Source: Scatosoma sp045632265
Lineage (GTDB): Bacteria > Bacillota > Clostridia > Christensenellales > Borkfalkiaceae
Direction: 5' to 3'
Length of the DNA stretch: 64,000 bases
Assembly (NCBI GenBank): GCA_045632265.1
Contig: JAZQWG010000003.1
Coordinates: 28,784-92,783, forward strand
The notes beneath the pieces are model-generated. The model was not told the origin of the DNA. It did no database searches and saw only the letters and a list, made by a program, of their open reading frames with translations. How positions within the stretch are numbered: the first letter of the stretch is position 1; each line of letters begins with the position of its first letter. A program made the position numbers and the translations under genes. This document shows positions 60,805 through 64,000 of the stretch, one piece after another.

Positions 60805-62277
60805 TTAAAAGATCTCCTTTAATGTTTTATATAATTTTTTATATTTTTCATATTGATTTTCGTATGCGGCGTGCATAGCAGGATTGCACGTAAATTCTTT
60901 TACGTAGCGAACGAAAATTCCCTTCGCTTCTTCCAAATCCTTCGCACCGCCAAGCGCGACCGCTTGAAGCGTAGCGCAGCCACAAAGCCCACCTTCGGAC
61001 GAACGCAAGATTTTTACGTTTACGTCTTGGATATCCGCTTTAATTTGCATCCACGTTGCCGAGTTTGCGCCACCGCCCGTTGCAATGGTGTTCTTTACGG
61101 TAATGCCGTACTTGCCCGCTACGTCGGCGTTCAAGCGCATTTCCATCGCCGTGCCTTCCATAATCGATTTATACACGTCGGCATCAGGCGTTTCCGTCGT
61201 AAGATTGATGATTGCGCCCTTTGCGTTCAAGTCTTGATAAGGCGTGCTCGCCCCGCCAAAGTAGGGCAACGTCAACACGCCCGTAGGGCCGTCTTTCATG
61301 TTCTTTTCAAGGTAGGTAAAGAAATCCTTTTCTTCGCCGCTGTACCCGTGCATAATCTTTTTGCGAAGCCAATTTACCGTCGAGCCGCAAGAATAATTGA
61401 GAATGTACGTACAATACAAACCTTCTACCGCATACGGAACGCAAGGATAACCCTCTCTGCCCATTTGCGCATCGGTGGGTTTGTCTTTGAAAAGGGTGGT
61501 GATACACTCTACCGTGCCCATGCCGTCAACCGCATCGCCCGCATTTAATACGCCCGCGCCAAGCGACGTACAAATTTGGTCGTGCGAACCAAGGACTAAT
61601 ACGGGATTGCCCTTAATGCCAAGTTCGTCAATCAAACTTTGCTTTACGTCCCCTACAATCGTGCCCGCACGTTGCGTTTGAGAGAAAAGGGAACGGGATA
61701 CGTCGAGTTTATCCAAAATTTCGGTAGAGAAATCGAGTTTTTCAATATCCAAAACACCCGTACGCGCACCCAAGCCATAGTCTATCACACGCTTGCCCGT
61801 CAATAAATAGCCGATGTATTCGCCGACAAGAAGGACTTTGTCCGCCTTTGCGTATTTTTCGGGATAGTGCTTTTTAATCCAAAGCAATTTGGAAATCGAG
61901 TACATACTGTGAGGCATAGCACCCGTCGTCAAAAAGGCTTTTTCTTCGCCAATCAGCGCCGACATTTCTTTTGCTTCTTCTTCCCCGCGGGAATCGGTGT
62001 ACAACATAGGATAGAAAAGCACGTTGTCGTCTTTATCTAATAAAACGAACGCCTCGCCAAGCGAAGAAATACAAAAGGACGAAATTTCGTGTTTCTTTGC
62101 GACGGTGGCAATCATTTCTTTACAGTTTTGCCAAATCACGTCCGCATCTACGTAATTGTGTCCATCTTCCTTTCTAAAATCGTATTCTTTGGAAAGGTAT
62201 TCTAAAATCTCGCCGCTTTCAGAAAAAAGCTGGCACTTACAACAGGTTGTCCCAATATCCAAGCTGAAATAGTTCAT
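60805..62277 (-). CDS. FGGY-family carbohydrate kinase
   Basis: 490 residues from the ATG at 62277. N-terminal S-L-D-I-G-T-T-C-C-K phosphate-binding loop, L-G-S-H-D-Q-I-C-T-S-L in the middle (catalytic Asp), G-M-G-T-V-E, and C-terminal A-T-G-G-G-A-N-S-A adenosine motif. Phosphorylates the ketose made by the adjacent isomerase. Its ATG overlaps the stop of a 9-codon leader frame (ATGA), and the strongest ribosome site precedes that leader rather than this gene. Confidence 0.88.
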   Translation of the reverse strand: MNYFSLDIGTTCCKCQLFSESGEILEYLSKEYDFRKEDGHNYVDADVIWQNCKEMIATVAKKHEISSFCISSLGEAFVLLDKDDNVLFYPMLYTDSRGEEEAKEMSALIGEEKAFLTTGAMPHSMYSISKLLWIKKHYPEKYAKADKVLLVGEYIGYLLTGKRVIDYGLGARTGVLDIEKLDFSTEILDKLDVSRSLFSQTQRAGTIVGDVKQSLIDELGIKGNPVLVLGSHDQICTSLGAGVLNAGDAVDGMGTVECITTLFKDKPTDAQMGREGYPCVPYAVEGLYCTYILNYSCGSTVNWLRKKIMHGYSGEEKDFFTYLEKNMKDGPTGVLTLPYFGGASTPYQDLNAKGAIINLTTETPDADVYKSIMEGTAMEMRLNADVAGKYGITVKNTIATGGGANSATWMQIKADIQDVNVKILRSSEGGLCGCATLQAVALGGAKDLEEAKGIFVRYVKEFTCNPAMHAAYENQYEKYKKLYKTLKEIF

Positions 62278-62303
62278 AATACATTCAACTTCTTTGTTGG
62301 CAC
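62274..62303 (-). CDS. Possible 9-residue leader peptide upstream of the kinase gene
   Basis: GTG at 62303, 10 bases after AAGGAGGG (62321-62314), encodes M-P-T-K-K-L-N-V-L and stops at TGA 62276-62274, which overlaps the kinase ATG (62277). The strong ribosome site has no other in-frame start at good spacing, so translation may enter here and couple to the kinase. Too short for statistics. Confidence 0.4.
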   Translation of the reverse strand: MPTKKLNVL

Positions 62304-62384
62304 AAAGAGTTATCCCTCCTTTTAATCTCGTAAAAAACACGCTTTTTCCATTGCCATCGGCAAAGCATATTTTTTCATATTATT

Positions 62385-62413
62385 ATTATAATATGGCAAA
62401 TGTCGCTTGTCAA
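62385..62413 (-). promoter_or_regulatory. Promoter of the kinase-isomerase-aldolase block
   Basis: Minus strand TTGACA (62413-62408) and TATAAT (62390-62385), 17-base spacer; about 100 nt of leader before the kinase ATG. Confidence 0.85.
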
Positions 62414-62512
62414 TAGGTTTGTAAAAAAAATCCATATAAAAGTAAACTTTTTTAATATAATAAGTAGCAATTTTCTATGTTTTGAGAGTAAAATGTCTGC
62501 AATACCCAAAAC

Positions 62513-62546
62513 AAAAAAGAACGCCTTTTATAAGACGTTCTTTTCT
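62513..62546 (-). terminator. Terminator of the GIY-YIG gene
   Basis: AAAAGAACG...CGTTCTTTT hairpin with T-run on the minus strand, 10 bases after the stop. Confidence 0.8.
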
Positions 62547-62555
62547 ATATAAATT

Positions 62556-63245
62556 TTATTCAATCATACCTAACTCACGCATTTTATCTTCTCTTAATTC
62601 CGCCAAGGTTTTCGTATCCCCAACTCGCTTAATCATCGCGTAAGTTTGCACCGCTTGCCAACCCGTCACTTCTCTTGCCCATTTTTGAATTGACAATGTT
62701 TGTCCATGATAGCAAACGTGATTTTCGTCGATTAAAGGAACCATTATTTCAGGATGATTGATTAAATGTATCTTATCGCCTATATTGACCACTCCTTGTT
62801 CAACCAGCCAGTCCATTTTAGGCAGCGAAGTATGTGCTCTTTTTGTACGCATTTCTTCCGCTTCTTCTTCCGCTTTAATATCTTGCACCGACGGCTCAAC
62901 CAAAACAAGGTTATCCGTTAAATTATTTATTTCCGCAATCGTTTCTAAAATAGAATACGCTTGCGACGCACTCATTTGATAAAACTCTCTTTTTCTCGTC
63001 TTGCCGTTAAATTCTTCTACGCTTCGCAAAGTCGGATTTAATTTATCAATCATGGCATGCAATTTTATATCCGTCAAGCGTGCGTTTACCTTATAGTACG
63101 CATACAAACGAAAAGCGTAAGGAATACACTCGCTTCTATTAAGCTCGGATAAACGCTTTTCCACGTTATCCGCATAACCGATTTTTACAAAATGCGGGAA
63201 AGACGGATTTGTTAAAATATAAATATATCCGCAACTTTCAGCCAT
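62556..63245 (-). CDS. GIY-YIG (T5orf172/MUG113-type) domain protein
   Basis: 229 residues. N-terminal G-Y-I-Y-I-L-T-N (6-13) and V-K-I-G-Y-A-D-N-V-E-K-R-L (20-32) form the degenerate GIY-YIG core of the T5orf172 family, with the Arg31 and a later Glu as catalytic candidates. After a charged hinge, residues about 150-225 hold a small domain (G-D-K-I-H-L-I-N, L-S-I-Q-K-W-A-R-E-V-T-G-W) like the DUF4357-type tail of such nucleases. Often found in mobile or defence contexts. Own promoter: TTGATT (63305-63300) and TATAAT (63282-63277), 17-base spacer. It lies downstream of the tRNA-Leu repeat units. Confidence 0.82.
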   Translation of the reverse strand: MAESCGYIYILTNPSFPHFVKIGYADNVEKRLSELNRSECIPYAFRLYAYYKVNARLTDIKLHAMIDKLNPTLRSVEEFNGKTRKREFYQMSASQAYSILETIAEINNLTDNLVLVEPSVQDIKAEEEAEEMRTKRAHTSLPKMDWLVEQGVVNIGDKIHLINHPEIMVPLIDENHVCYHGQTLSIQKWAREVTGWQAVQTYAMIKRVGDTKTLAELREDKMRELGMIE

Positions 63246-63343
63246 TATAATTCACCCCAAATACTGTATTTTCTTTATTATATCACAACTTATAAATAAA
63301 ATCAACCCCTAATCTAAAAAAGCGGTTAACATAATGTAAATTT

Positions 63344-63483
63344 TAGTGCGGACGAAGGGATTTTGGCTATGCCAAAGCTTCCTCGCTCACCTACCGCCGC
63401 ACCTTGCACTTTTTTGTCGTTGCTCGCTCGTCGCGCGAACCCACACTAAATTGCGCTTTCTTTATAACCCTTCGTCCGCACCA
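63344..63483 (-). repeat. tRNA-Leu-derived repeat unit B
   Basis: In transcript order: a 14-nt complement of the tRNA end (GTGCGGACGAAGGG, from 63481-63468), the shared motif TTAGTGTGGGTTCGCGCGAC.. (63449-63423), a TTTGGC/GCCAAA hairpin (63376-63362), then AAAATCCCTTCGTCCGCACTA (63364-63344), a decayed copy of the tRNA-Leu 3' end. The outer arms form a 14-bp perfect inverted repeat (63346-63359 / 63468-63481). The motif is 24 of 27 identical to the one in the tRNA-Pro unit. Confidence 0.75.
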
Positions 63484-63486
63484 TGC

Positions 63487-63511
63487 AAAAAACGCACCCA
63501 AAAGGGTGCGC
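63487..63511 (-). terminator. Terminator between tRNA-Leu repeat units A and B
   Basis: GCGCACCC-TTTT-GGGTGCG followed by TTTTTT on the minus strand. Confidence 0.85.
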
Positions 63512-63516
63512 TTGCT

Positions 63517-63679
63517 TGGTGCAGACGACGGGATTTGCGCCTTTAGCGGCGCGCCCCGCTCCGCCATTATCAATGGCGTCCTTTGCCGTTATGTTTTTTG
63601 TAAAAGAATGCCGCGTTGGCAAAGCGTTTTGCTCCCGCAAAACGGCTCCCACCCTCAAATCCCGTCGTGTATTCAAAGC
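63517..63679 (-). repeat. tRNA-Leu-derived repeat unit A
   Basis: Begins with ACGACGGGATTTG (complement of 63668-63656) and ends with the GCGCC/GGCGC hairpin (63552-63537) and AAATCCCGTCGTCTGCACCA (63536-63517), a 20-nt copy of the tRNA-Leu 3' end with one changed base and an intact CCA. Outer arms are a 13-bp perfect inverted repeat. No protein is encoded. Confidence 0.75.
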
Positions 63680-63715
63680 AAAAAAAGGCACACCCCAATA
63701 AGGGTATGCCTTTTT
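63680..63715 (-). terminator. Terminator directly after tRNA-Leu
   Basis: AAAAAAGGCATACCC / GGGTGTGCCTTTTTTT hairpin starting right after the CCA end on the minus strand. Confidence 0.88.
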
Positions 63716-63798
63716 TGGTGCGGACGACGGGATTTGAACCCACACGGTTGCCCACAGGAACCTGAAACCTGCGCGTCTGCCAATTTCGCCACATCCGC
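63716..63798 (-). tRNA. tRNA-Leu (anticodon CAG)
   Basis: 83 nt including encoded CCA. Acceptor GCGGATG/CGTCCGC, D-arm GCG..CGC with AATTGGCAGA, anticodon arm CAGGT-TTCAGGT-TCCTG (CAG at 34-36; a U-U pair at 31-39), short class II variable arm, T-arm GTGGG-TTCAAAT-CCCGT. Confidence 0.95.
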
Positions 63799-63823
63799 AT
63801 TCTATAATGAGCAGTAATGCCCA

Positions 63824-64000
63824 TTATATTTTTTCTTTTGTAAGTTGTCCGCTTTCGCTGACAGTCAATCGATATGCACTCCCGCCCGAAGTAATGCTTC
63901 CCACCACTTCGCCATCCTCAATCACGAGCGCAGCATTGTCTTCTATCGCCAAAGCACACCGATAATTATAGCACACAATTTTATCGAAGTCAAGCATTCT
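63824..64000 (-). CDS. Possible C-terminal coding fragment or small ORF at the right edge
   Basis: A frame open from the right edge to TAA at 63826-63824; within it an ATG at 63997 would give 57 residues (start M-L-D-F-D-K-I-V-C, end T-K-E-K-I). The middle, A-L-V-I-E-D-G-E-V-V-G-S-I, has a beta-strand look and normal codon choice. It ends 25 bases before the tRNA. A consensus promoter (63993-63965) lies inside it, which argues against a true start at 63997; it could be the tail of a gene beyond the window. Confidence 0.35.
   Translation of the reverse strand, partial: RMLDFDKIVCYNYRCALAIEDNAALVIEDGEVVGSITSGGSAYRLTVSESGQLTKEKI
63965..63993 (-). promoter_or_regulatory. Promoter reading toward tRNA-Leu
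   Basis: Minus strand TTGACT (63993-63988) and TATAAT (63970-63965), 17-base spacer, nearly the same boxes as the tRNA-Pro promoter. The leader to the tRNA is about 160 nt. Confidence 0.75.

Noticed and set aside
63404..63817. Overlapping open frames on both strands around tRNA-Leu.
   Set aside because: They cross the tRNA and its repeat units; the sequence is explained by RNA genes and inverted repeats.
1..64000. Insertion sequences, prophage or CRISPR-Cas.
   Set aside because: No transposase, integrase, phage structural or cas genes were found in the window.

Overview
The window reads as chromosomal DNA of an anaerobic, gut-type Firmicute (Clostridia). Supporting signs are consensus SigA promoters with 17-bp spacers, AGGAGG ribosome-binding sites, Gram-positive lipoprotein signals, two oxygen-sensitive glycyl-radical-type genes, and polysaccharide-scavenging lipoproteins. 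No species call is possible from the sequence alone.

Left part (1-15.7 kb): a cut-off lipoprotein with InlB-type repeats; an ABC-type operon whose ATPase is fused to a YwaF/TMEM164-like membrane domain; a giant cell-surface subtilisin (about 2,520 residues) with a PA insertion and a long BspA-type leucine-rich-repeat array; and a YfcC-family transporter with an operator-like palindrome inside its promoter.

Centre (15.8-34.2 kb): a complete bacterial microcompartment (BMC) locus for vitamin-B12-independent deoxysugar breakdown, matching the class described as GRM5. From the divergent promoter at 33.3-33.45 kb, RhaB and RhaA convert L-rhamnose to rhamnulose-1-phosphate and a class II aldolase cleaves it to lactaldehyde and DHAP. 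Lactaldehyde is presumably reduced to propanediol, the glycyl-radical dehydratase makes propionaldehyde, and PduP-type aldehyde dehydrogenase, the zinc alcohol dehydrogenase, PduL and acetate kinase finish to propanol and propionate with ATP gain. Shell genes comprise four BMC-H, one PduT-type tandem protein, one PduU/EutS-type and one EutN-type protein. Four enzymes carry recognisable encapsulation helices. The operon ends with an EutP GTPase and an overlapping ParA-type ATPase plus small Lys/Ala-rich protein pair, which I propose as a microcompartment positioning module (McdAB-like). A DeoR-type regulator reads divergently, with three 10-bp direct repeats at its own start.

Middle right (34.3-39 kb): small accessory genes (PHP hydrolase, XRE repressor with a divergent partner and two palindromic operators, a second YwaF-like protein, an SASA-type esterase, an orphan acidic protein) and tRNA-Pro(AGG), followed by a tRNA-derived repeat unit.

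Right part (39-62.3 kb): a second saccharolytic locus. A GH36/Sip1-like enzyme, an LplB/LplC-type ABC importer with its binding protein, three large secreted lipoproteins and a GH78-like alpha-L-rhamnosidase read away from an AraC regulator. A second block converges on araC: FGGY kinase, FucI-like isomerase, class II FBA-type aldolase, DUF4432 epimerase-like protein and a cytosolic beta-helix protein. Three beta-helix proteins share a GH110-like Asp-Asp motif, so alpha-galactoside-capped (possibly fucosylated or rhamnose-containing) glycans are plausible substrates, feeding deoxysugars to the BMC.

Right edge (62.5-64 kb): a GIY-YIG/T5orf172 protein and tRNA-Leu(CAG), whose 3' flank carries two more tRNA-derived repeat units. 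The units after the two tRNAs share layout and a conserved motif, and recall the rtT repeats of the E. coli tyrT locus.
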